Notes under the pieces: generated by a model | Database searches by the model: none | Seen by the model: only the letters and a program-made list of their open reading frames with translations | Told to the model about the DNA's origin: nothing | Source: Eutrophocola sp964601805 | Lineage (GTDB): Bacteria; Pseudomonadota; Gammaproteobacteria; Pseudomonadales; Pseudohongiellaceae | DNA length: 12,112 nucleotides | Direction of reading: 5' to 3' | NCBI GenBank assembly: GCA_964601805.1 | Contig: CAZROW010000075.1 | Span: 1 to 12,112 of the forward strand | Part shown: positions 7,271 through 12,112 of the stretch, piece by piece | Numbering within the stretch: position 1 is the first letter of the stretch | Layout: each line of letters opens with the position of its first letter | Program-made: the position numbers and the translations under genes

Positions 7271-7825
7271 TCACTCAGCGTGACCGTCAACTATACCAGT
7301 ATCAAAGCCGTCTATGCTAAGACGATTAACCTTACGCCAGTAGTCACTGATACCACTTTCGCCTTTCTTTTCTGTCCACGTGTTCAGCGTGTCACGGTGC
7401 GCGATGAAGTCCATGCGAGGCACGGCAAAACCACAGGAGGTTTGTACCAGGTCGATATCCATGACAAAAAACTGGCGGGTACCCAGGTTTTGAGGAAAGG
7501 CATCGACATAGCTTTGCCATTGCGGATCACGGGGATGAATGGCTGTTGCCGTACCATAGACGCGAAGGATCAGGGGCTTTTTGTCAAAGGCGCAAAACAT
7601 GAGTGTCATGCGATTGTTGCCCAGCAGGTGTGCTGCTGTTTCATTGCCACTGCCGGTGAGGTTTTGCCACACCAGCCTGTTGGCTGACAGCACACGCAGG
7701 CTGTCGCCACCCTTTGGCGAGACATTGACCCGACCATCAGCCCGGGCGGTGCCTGTGAAATAAACCGGCTGCTTTTCAATAAAGCGAACCAGGGAGTCTG
7801 TCAGTTCTGAAAACTGTTCAGCCAT
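7271..7825 (-). CDS. Pyridoxamine 5'-phosphate oxidase (PNPOx) family flavoprotein
   Basis: A 184-residue protein with the split-barrel FMN-binding fold. Visible family features are PVYFTGTARADGRVNVSPKG (20-39), a core strand and helix NRLVWQNLTGSGNETAAHL (49-67), and NNRMTLMFCAF (70-80). It is of the small-molecule reductase or general stress type, not the vitamin B6 enzyme PdxH, whose length and C-terminus differ. FMN or F420-type cofactor use and substrate cannot be read from sequence. The ATG at 7825 follows AAGGAA by a normal spacing. It precedes the esterase gene by 34 bases and follows the DUF3307 gene by 68 bases on the same strand. Confidence 0.85.
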   Translation of the reverse strand: MAEQFSELTDSLVRFIEKQPVYFTGTARADGRVNVSPKGGDSLRVLSANRLVWQNLTGSGNETAAHLLGNNRMTLMFCAFDKKPLILRVYGTATAIHPRDPQWQSYVDAFPQNLGTRQFFVMDIDLVQTSCGFAVPRMDFIAHRDTLNTWTEKKGESGISDYWRKVNRLSIDGFDTGIVDGHAE

Positions 7826-7876
7826 GGTGATTCCTTGGTTATCTAGGTGTCGTGAACGGGAAGCGCAGTGCGTGCC

Positions 7877-7891
7877 TAAGGAGGCTCCTTA
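7877..7891. promoter_or_regulatory. Short perfect dyad between DUF3307 and PNPOx genes
   Basis: TAAGGAG (7877-7883), one base, then CTCCTTA (7885-7891). Both arms contain a GGAG-like core. The one-base centre argues against an RNA hairpin using the full stem, so a protein-binding dyad or chance is more likely. It lies just after the DUF3307 stop and about 50 bases upstream of the PNPOx-type start. Confidence 0.25.
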
Positions 7892-7893
7892 CA

Positions 7894-8247
7894 TCAGCCG
7901 GCTGCGGTCATGGCAAAAATAGCACAGTAGAGGATTTTGAAAAGCATGTGACCGATCTGGTCCTGGTGCAGGCTGATCCATTTTTCGCACTTGAAAAAAT
8001 CAATAAGCCAGTGACTGATGGCCTCGATCACGGCAAACAGGTTGCTGCCGGTAATGATGATCACGATGGCGGCGTGTGTGAAGGCGTGTGCAGTCAGCCA
8101 GTAATACCACTGGGGAAAGTCTTCACCATATTGCTCGCGCATTTTGCTATGGCGGCTTTTGGCGGAGCTCATGGGGCCCAGCTGGAGTACATAATCACCG
8201 ATACAGTGACCAATAACCAGGTGGAAAAACAGTATCAATACATCCAT
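7894..8247 (-). CDS. DUF3307 family membrane protein
   Basis: A 117-residue integral membrane protein of unknown function. The family pattern is clear: FHLVIGHCIGDYVLQ (8-22), HAFTH (54-58), HWLIDFFKC (79-87) and DQIGH (96-100), spread over three or four hydrophobic segments. Conserved His and Asp residues inside the membrane segments suggest a metal or proton site, which is inference. The ATG at 8247 is preferred; a TTG at 8256 would add three residues. The ribosome site is weak. It is the first gene of the minus-strand cluster that continues to the PNPOx-type and esterase genes, and is divergent from the glycine-zipper gene. Confidence 0.85.
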   Translation of the reverse strand: MDVLILFFHLVIGHCIGDYVLQLGPMSSAKSRHSKMREQYGEDFPQWYYWLTAHAFTHAAIVIIITGSNLFAVIEAISHWLIDFFKCEKWISLHQDQIGHMLFKILYCAIFAMTAAG

Positions 8248-8344
8248 CAGGCACAATCCGGGTCTTTGCCAATGGGGAGAAATGTTTAAATTTCAGTTCC
8301 TTACGGAATCATTATTCATACTCTGTGCACGGATACAAACAAAT

Positions 8345-8372
8345 TTGTCATTTCAGGAAAATTTCATATGTT
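8345..8372 (+). promoter_or_regulatory. Candidate promoter of the glycine-zipper gene, overlapped by a dyad
   Basis: TTGTCA (8345-8350), 16 bases, then TATGTT (8367-8372), about 62 bases before the start codon. The perfect palindrome ACAAATTTGT (8339-8348) overlaps the -35 box, which is where a repressor would sit. The surrounding 8281-8400 stretch is distinctly AT-rich and also serves the divergent DUF3307 gene. Confidence 0.35.
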
Positions 8373-8434
8373 CAGGAAGTATTCATTTACTCCTTGCTAT
8401 CGTTTCTGCAACGTCAAAAGAAGGAAGAAATGCC

Positions 8435-8977
8435 ATGAACAGAACACGCCTCCTTGTCATGTCCGCCATCGCGGCTGCAGTTGCCTGTAGTGTGCCGGCC
8501 CAGGCACAGACCAGTTATCACGAGGCACGTGTGATTGAATCCACGCCTATCTACCGTGTGGTGGAAACTTCTGTCCCTACCCGCCAGTGCTGGGAAGAAG
8601 AAGTGGTTCGTTCCAGTAGTCGTCACCATTACCGTTCCCATACTCCGGGTCTCCTGGGAGCGGTAATTGGTGGCGCAATTGGTAATGCTGTTGGCAATAA
8701 CAATTCCAGCAGCAAGGTGGGCGCCGTGGTAGGTGCCGTGCTGGGTGGATCGATAGCCAGGGATATCCAGGAATCGAACCGTTACGATCCTTATGGCGGC
8801 AATGTTCGTGTGGAAACCGTGGAGCGCTGTGAAACCGTGCAGGCGTACGAGCAGGAGGAAAAACTGGTTGGTTATGATGTACTGTATCGCTACAATGGCG
8901 ACGATTACACCGTAAGAATGCCGCGTAATCCAGGCGCTACCGTGCGTGTCCGGGTCAGCGTTGAACCCGTGATCTAG
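8435..8977 (+). CDS. Glycine-zipper 2TM (17 kDa antigen/SlyB-like) envelope protein
   Basis: A 180-residue exported protein. A signal peptide covers 1-24 (cleavage after AQA). After a polar, Arg/His-rich segment with Cys52, two glycine-zipper helices follow: GLLGAVIGGAIGNAVG (72-87) and KVGAVVGAVLGGSIARDI (94-111). The C-terminal part (120-180) is a beta-rich tail with Cys132 and VRMPRNPGATVRVRVSV. This is the Rick_17kDa/glycine zipper 2TM arrangement found in envelope-associated proteins such as SlyB. The usual lipobox is absent, so this member would be periplasmic or membrane-inserted rather than lipidated; Cys52 and Cys132 could form a disulfide. The ATG at 8435 follows GAAGGAAG (8420-8427). 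In E. coli slyB is PhoP-regulated; whether this gene answers to the downstream PhoP-like regulator is speculation. Confidence 0.88.
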   Translation: MNRTRLLVMSAIAAAVACSVPAQAQTSYHEARVIESTPIYRVVETSVPTRQCWEEEVVRSSSRHHYRSHTPGLLGAVIGGAIGNAVGNNNSSSKVGAVVGAVLGGSIARDIQESNRYDPYGGNVRVETVERCETVQAYEQEEKLVGYDVLYRYNGDDYTVRMPRNPGATVRVRVSVEPVI

Positions 8978-8990
8978 ACGCTGCACTTTT
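8956..8990 (+). terminator. Weak candidate terminator
   Basis: CAGCGT (8956-8961) pairs with ACGCTG (8978-8983), followed by CACTTTT. The stem spans the stop codon of the glycine-zipper gene, has only six pairs and a 16-base loop, so it is marginal. Confidence 0.25.
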
Positions 8991-9036
8991 GTCGTTAATA
9001 CGCAGTGGAACGGGCCAGTGCTTCCACATATACAGT

Positions 9037-9072
9037 GGCTGAATCAGCGGTTGAATCAATGCTTGAATGAGT
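9037..9072 (+). repeat. Degenerate 12-bp direct repeat, three units
   Basis: GGCTGAATCAGC, GGTTGAATCAAT and GCTTGAATGAGT follow one another without spacers, sharing the core TGAAT. The repeat lies in the spacer between the glycine-zipper gene and the PepSY operon. The spacer 8978-9389 otherwise holds only the 15-bp array, the gap and a hairpin; I see no gene in it. Confidence 0.6.
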
Positions 9073-9147
9073 GGTTAGAGCTTTCATCCATTGCGTCATT
9101 TATGCAAAATGGGCACACAAGGCTGATTCAGGGAGCACGGGCATTGC

Positions 9148-9308
9148 GCCTGGGTCTGGAAAGCCTGGGTCTGGAAAGNNNNNNNNNNNNNNNNNNNNNN
9201 NNNNNNNNNNNNNNNNNNNNNNNNNNNNNNNNNNNNNNNNNNNNNNNNNNNNNNNNNNNNNNNNNNNNNNNNNNNNNNGCCTGGGTCTGGAAAGCCTGGG
9301 TCTGGAAA
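9148..9308 (+). repeat. 15-bp minisatellite (GCCTGGGTCTGGAAA)n, interrupted by a gap
   Basis: Two perfect copies end at 9177, and two perfect copies restart right after the gap (9279-9293 and 9294-9308). The sequence on both sides of the gap is the repeat itself, so the missing DNA is almost certainly more of the same array and its copy number is unknown. The unit is a multiple of three and stays open in one frame, but no start codon or coding signal supports translation, and the PepSY gene starts 80 bases later. Confidence 0.9.
9179..9278. other. Assembly gap (100 N) inside the minisatellite
   Basis: A placeholder of exactly 100 undetermined bases. The assembler evidently failed to resolve the 15-bp array, so any reading frame drawn across it is not reliable. 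Confidence 0.98.
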
Positions 9309-9336
9309 GACAGCTACTTCAGAAATACAATCAACC

Positions 9337-9355
9337 TGCCGGCCGTTGGCCGGCA
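9337..9355 (+). promoter_or_regulatory. Strong GC hairpin upstream of the PepSY operon
   Basis: TGCCGGCC (9337-9344), loop GTT, GGCCGGCA (9348-9355): a perfect 8-bp stem, all GC except the end pair. No T-run follows, so it is not a standard intrinsic terminator. It lies 34 bases before the proposed PepSY start and could be a leader structure, an mRNA end or a protein site. Confidence 0.6.
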
Positions 9356-9389
9356 CTCAAATGCAGCGAACCGATCAGAGAAGCTGACC

Positions 9390-9803
9390 GTGAAAAGGAT
9401 ACAGTCCACTCACAATACCAGTCCCGACCTTGTCCAGAAAACAGGTACCAGCCTGTTTGGCATCAAGGCAGCACTGGCACGGACAGCCGGTTTGTTTTCC
9501 CTGGTCCTGATTTTTTCACTGCCATTGCAGGCCGCTGAAAACGGTAATCCCGGTGATCGCAACGATCCCCGTAACACCCAGCGTTCAGTGATTCCTGAAA
9601 ACAGCGTCAACAACCTGACTGCCCAGCGTATCTCCCGCCGCCAGGCATCCAATATCGCCAGCAGTCGCTATGAGGGCAGGGTGCTCAGTATTCTCATGGA
9701 CAACAGTACCAATAACTGGCGCGTGCGCATGGACCGTGACGGTACTGTATTCAATGTATTCATCAACGCCTCTTCCGGTGATGTCAAGGCATCCTCGGAC
9801 TGA
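9390..9803 (+). CDS. Exported PepSY domain protein
   Basis: A 137-residue protein. Residues 32-48 form a hydrophobic signal segment (GLFSLVLIFSLPLQA) preceded by an unusually long 31-residue polar leader. A PepSY-type domain follows (about 78-134): a helix with SRRQASNIASSRYEG, then strands VLSILMD, WRVRMDRDG, VFNVFINASSGDV. PepSY domains are small periplasmic or extracellular modules often linked to protease inhibition or signalling. The GTG at 9390 is the only reasonable start between the minisatellite and the signal segment and lacks a good ribosome site; the real N-terminus could differ. The gene ends 27 bases before the PhoP-like gene. PepSY genes are common next to two-component systems, so it is a likely sensor accessory or target of the downstream pair. 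Confidence 0.75.
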   Translation: MKRIQSTHNTSPDLVQKTGTSLFGIKAALARTAGLFSLVLIFSLPLQAAENGNPGDRNDPRNTQRSVIPENSVNNLTAQRISRRQASNIASSRYEGRVLSILMDNSTNNWRVRMDRDGTVFNVFINASSGDVKASSD

Positions 9804-9830
9804 GTTCGCTTACCACTCACCGGAATCCCC

Positions 9831-10520
9831 ATGCGCCTTTTGATTGTCGAAGATGAAGATCTGCTCCGGGCCCAGCTGGTCAAGGCCCTGACCGATGCCG
9901 GTTATGTCGTGGACTCATCAGGAGATGGTGAAACCGGGCTCTACCAGGCCAAGGAATATGACTACGATGCGGCCATCATTGACCTGGGGCTGCCCAAGCT
10001 CAACGGCATCGAGCTCATCAAGGCCATTCGCACCGAGGGCATGACCTTTCCCATCCTGATCCTCACCGCCAGGGACAACTGGACCGACAAGGTGGAAGGC
10101 CTGGACTCAGGTGCGGACGATTACGTGGTCAAACCGTTCCAGATTGAAGAGATCAAGGCGCGGCTCAATGCGCTGCTGCGTCGTGCTGCAGGCTTTGCCA
10201 AGCCGACTCTGGATTTTGCCGGCATCAGCCTGGACACCACGGCCAAGCGCCTGCTGGTAAACAGCAACGAGGTTGAACTGACGGCCTACGAGTACAAGGT
10301 GCTTGAATACCTGATGCTGCATCCCGGCAAGGTGGTGTCAAAAACCGAGCTCACCGAACACCTGTACGACCAGGATTACGACCGGGACAGCAACGTGCTG
10401 GAGGTCTTCATTCGCCGATTACGCCAGAAACTTGACCCGGATGAATCCCTCAAACCCATCGACACCATTCGTGGCCAGGGTTACCGCTTTAATGTTCCCG
10501 CTGGTACGTCGACAGCGTGA
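9831..10520 (+). CDS. PhoP-like OmpR-family response regulator
   Basis: A 229-residue transcription regulator. The receiver domain (1-118) has the acidic pocket (Glu7, Asp8), phosphoacceptor Asp51 in IIDLGLP, Thr79 in ILTARDNWTDKVE and Lys101 in VVKPFQIEE. The DNA-binding winged helix (about 125-222) contains LTAYEYKVLEYL, SNVLEVFIRRLRQKL and TIRGQGYRF. The LTARDNWxDKVE and GADDYVxKPFxIEE runs closely follow PhoP. On phosphorylation it should dimerise and bind direct repeats at target promoters. It lies between the PepSY gene and its cognate kinase gene (9-base gap). Confidence 0.95.
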   Translation: MRLLIVEDEDLLRAQLVKALTDAGYVVDSSGDGETGLYQAKEYDYDAAIIDLGLPKLNGIELIKAIRTEGMTFPILILTARDNWTDKVEGLDSGADDYVVKPFQIEEIKARLNALLRRAAGFAKPTLDFAGISLDTTAKRLLVNSNEVELTAYEYKVLEYLMLHPGKVVSKTELTEHLYDQDYDRDSNVLEVFIRRLRQKLDPDESLKPIDTIRGQGYRFNVPAGTSTA

Positions 10521-10545
10521 TCCTGACGCATGCCCGATCACGCTG
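10513..10545 (+). promoter_or_regulatory. Perfect inverted repeat spanning regulator stop and kinase start
   Basis: CAGCGTGATC (10513-10522) is perfectly complementary to GATCACGCTG (10536-10545). The 13-base loop holds the kinase ATG (10530-10532), and the left arm contains the regulator's TGA stop. In mRNA the stem would bury the kinase's start region and would be melted by ribosomes finishing the regulator. No clear Shine-Dalgarno precedes the kinase start, which fits translational coupling. Confidence 0.6.
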
Positions 10546-11930
10546 ACGCTGTAGCCACCACACCAGAATCCCGCTATTCCCTGCAAACACGCCTGGTGCT
10601 GGCCTTTGGCATCCTGCTGATTCTCTTTCTCGGCCTGACCGGCGTGGTCCTGGAGCGCGCTTTCCGTGAAAGCGTGGCAGCCGCCGTTGAAGAGCGCCTG
10701 CAATTGCAGGTCTATGCCCTGCTGGGCGTGGCAGAGCCCGACGGCGATGGTTTTTTCCTGCCGGACCTGGAAGAGGCCCGTTTTTCCCAGATCAATTCAG
10801 GCTTGTATGGTTTTATCCTTGATGGCAGCGGCAGGGAAGTTTGGCGCAGTCCCTCTGCGCTGGACTTGAGCCTGGACCAGGCCAATTTCATGAACCAGCA
10901 GGTAGAGCAGGGCCAGACCCTGTTCGGCACCATGGAAACCATTGACCAGGGCCGCCTGTCTTATGCCAGCTATGGGACCTACTGGCCATCCCTGGATGAC
11001 GAGTTTGCCTTTGTCGTCATGGAGACAGTGGAACCCACCACGGCAGAGATCCGTGAATTCCAGTCCAATTTGTATTTGTGGTTTGGCGGCCTCGCCATAC
11101 TGTTGTCGTTTATCCAGCTCATCCTGTTGCGCTGGGGCATGAAACCCCTGCAGCAACTGGCAACGGAGGTCTCCAGCATCGAGGCCGGGGAAAAGGACCA
11201 GGTCGAACAGCACTATCCGCCCGAGCTGCAAGCGGTGAGCAAGAACCTGAATCTGCTGATCAAGAGTGAACGGGAACGCCAGTCTCGTTATCGCACCACC
11301 CTGGGCGACCTGGCGCATAGCCTGAAAACACCGCTGGCGGTCATCTCCGGCATTATTCAGCAGGCAGGCACGGGCGATAAAGAGGGTTCCATTGCCAATC
11401 CCTCTGCCCTGCATGACCTGGAAGAACAGCTTGAGCGCATGAACCAGATCGTTTCCTACCAGCTTAAACGCGCCACCCGTTCGGAGCAGTCCCGGCACCT
11501 GGGAGTTTCAGTCAAGGCCGCACCGCTGGTCAGCAAGATCATCACTGCCCTGGAAAAGGTTTACCGGGACAAGAAGGTTCAGGTCACCAGTGAACTGGCA
11601 GATGATGCGGTGTTCCATGGCGAAGAAAGCGATCTCATGGAATTGTGCGGCAACCTGCTGGACAACGCCTTCAAGTATTGTGGCAGCCATATACGCGTAA
11701 AGGTCTCAAGGAGTAACGCCCACTTGCAACTGGATATCGAAGACGATGGCCAGGGCATTGCGGAACAGGATCGTGACTGGGTCCTGGAAAGAGGGGCCCG
11801 TGCCGATACCCTGAAAAGCGGGCAGGGCATTGGCCTGGCCGTGGCGGTGGATATTGTCAGTAGTTACAATGGGGAGATCAGTGTCGGCAAGAGTGAGCTG
11901 GGTGGGGCCAGGATACAGGTAAGTATTTAA
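10530..11930 (+). CDS. PhoQ-like sensor histidine kinase
   Basis: An inner-membrane kinase of 466 residues. Transmembrane helix 1 is at about 21-41, a periplasmic sensor at 42-180, helix 2 at about 181-203, a HAMP-like linker to 245, then SERERQSRYRTTLGDLAHSL with phosphoacceptor His263 and KTPLAV. The ATPase domain has the N box (Asn375, Asn379 in NLLDNAFKY), G1 (DDGQGI, 405-410) and G2 (GQGIGLAVAV, 431-440). The sequence around the H box is close to PhoQ, which in enterics senses low Mg2+, acid and cationic peptides. The dense acidic cluster of the E. coli PhoQ sensor is not visible here; only short groups such as SLDDE (near 154) occur, so the ligand may differ. It probably phosphorylates the adjacent PhoP-like regulator. 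Confidence 0.94.
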   Translation: MPDHADAVATTPESRYSLQTRLVLAFGILLILFLGLTGVVLERAFRESVAAAVEERLQLQVYALLGVAEPDGDGFFLPDLEEARFSQINSGLYGFILDGSGREVWRSPSALDLSLDQANFMNQQVEQGQTLFGTMETIDQGRLSYASYGTYWPSLDDEFAFVVMETVEPTTAEIREFQSNLYLWFGGLAILLSFIQLILLRWGMKPLQQLATEVSSIEAGEKDQVEQHYPPELQAVSKNLNLLIKSERERQSRYRTTLGDLAHSLKTPLAVISGIIQQAGTGDKEGSIANPSALHDLEEQLERMNQIVSYQLKRATRSEQSRHLGVSVKAAPLVSKIITALEKVYRDKKVQVTSELADDAVFHGEESDLMELCGNLLDNAFKYCGSHIRVKVSRSNAHLQLDIEDDGQGIAEQDRDWVLERGARADTLKSGQGIGLAVAVDIVSSYNGEISVGKSELGGARIQVSI

Positions 11931-11937
11931 ATTTCAG

Positions 11938-11973
11938 GTAGGTCGGATAAGGCACGTAGTGCCGCCATCCGAC
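11938..11973 (+). repeat. REP-like hairpin 4 (GTAG head)
   Basis: The GTAG head (11938-11941) is followed by outer stem GTCGGAT (11942-11948) pairing with ATCCGAC (11967-11973) and inner stem GGCAC (11951-11955) pairing with GTGCC (11959-11963) around loop GTA. It starts 8 bases after the kinase stop codon and may serve as the 3' end of the operon. It is followed by GGCTTCGAT, a tail similar to that after REP-like hairpin 5. Confidence 0.85.
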
Positions 11974-11991
11974 GGCTTCGATGCGCTTTTC

Positions 11992-12026
11992 GATAAAAGG
12001 ATAAAAGGATAAAGGGATAAAAGGGG
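11992..12026 (+). repeat. Purine-rich octamer tandem array (GATAAAAG)n
   Basis: Four contiguous units at 11992-11999, 12000-12007, 12008-12015 (GATAAAGG) and 12016-12023, trailing into GGG. The array lies between REP-like hairpins 4 and 5 and reads purine-rich on the same strand as both. Confidence 0.88.
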
Positions 12027-12034
12027 AAACCATT

Positions 12035-12070
12035 GTAGGTCGGCATAGGCCCGCAGGGCCGTTTGCCGAC
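12035..12070 (+). repeat. REP-like hairpin 5 (GTAG head)
   Basis: The GTAG head (12035-12038) is followed by outer stem GTCGGC (12039-12044) pairing with GCCGAC (12065-12070) and inner stem GGCCC (12048-12052) pairing with GGGCC (12056-12060) around loop GCA. Outside the centre it is base-for-base identical to REP-like hairpin 2; in the centre GCC-GAA-GGC has become CCC-GCA-GGG, which keeps pairing. Confidence 0.88.
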
Positions 12071-12088
12071 AACTTCGATCAAACTTTT

Positions 12089-12112
12089 GGAAAAAGGGAA
12101 AAAGGGAAAAAG
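12089..12112 (+). repeat. Purine-rich octamer tandem array (GGGAAAAA)n, cut by window edge
   Basis: Nearly three units, GGAAAAA, GGGAAAAA and GGGAAAAAG, run to the last base of the window and may continue. The array begins 18 bases after REP-like hairpin 5 and is purine-rich on the same strand as that REP. Its unit differs from the other arrays in the window. Confidence 0.85.

Noticed and set aside
9018..9389. An in-frame upstream extension of the PepSY gene through the minisatellite and the gap
   Set aside because: The N-run length is a placeholder, so frame continuity is artificial; the translation is repeat-derived, and the signal peptide would end up internal.

Overview
The window looks like a chromosomal segment from a Gram-negative gammaproteobacterium. 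The PhoP/PhoQ-like pair, LemA, the YrbG-type antiporter, an outer-membrane-type lipoprotein and a glycine-zipper envelope protein all fit that, and GC content is moderate. Two runs of exactly 100 N (5593-5692 and 9179-9278) show that this is a scaffolded draft, probably metagenomic or short-read. Both gaps sit beside repeats. I cannot name the species. A marine or environmental lineage is a guess from the gene content (DUF6152, type-B carboxylesterase, abundant REP-like elements).

Layout. 1-262 is a symmetric repeat block: a purine-rich heptamer array, two REP-like hairpins facing opposite ways, and the same heptamer array inverted. 320-1832 (+) encodes a small secreted DUF6152-type protein and a lipoprotein with two related halves. 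1836-2807 (-) is a Na+/Ca2+ exchanger-family antiporter, tail to tail with the lipoprotein gene. 2995-5538 (+) is a lemA plus M48 metallopeptidase pair, closed by a REP-like hairpin and a sequencing gap. 5693-8247 (-) holds, in transcription order, a DUF3307 membrane protein, a PNPOx-fold flavoprotein and a secreted type-B carboxylesterase whose 3' end falls in the gap. 8435-8977 (+) is a glycine-zipper envelope protein. 8978-9389 is a gene-poor spacer holding a degenerate 12-bp repeat, a 15-bp minisatellite interrupted by the second gap, and a strong GC hairpin. 9390-11930 (+) is a PepSY protein, PhoP-like regulator and PhoQ-like kinase operon. 11938-12112 is a second repeat block: REP, octamer array, REP, octamer array.

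How the genes fit together. Most products are predicted to act in the envelope. LemA and the M48 protease are a recurrent membrane pair. The PepSY protein is probably an exported partner or target of the PhoPQ-like system. The exchanger moves cations across the inner membrane. Nothing in the coding content is clearly a new defence or mobile system. The most unusual signal is non-coding: a family of GTAG-headed REP-like hairpins with compensatory stem changes, linked to purine-rich 7-8 bp tandem arrays that always run in the same orientation as the adjacent REP. Second is regulatory architecture around the phoPQ-like operon: an upstream minisatellite and hairpin, and a perfect inverted repeat that puts the kinase start codon in a loop.
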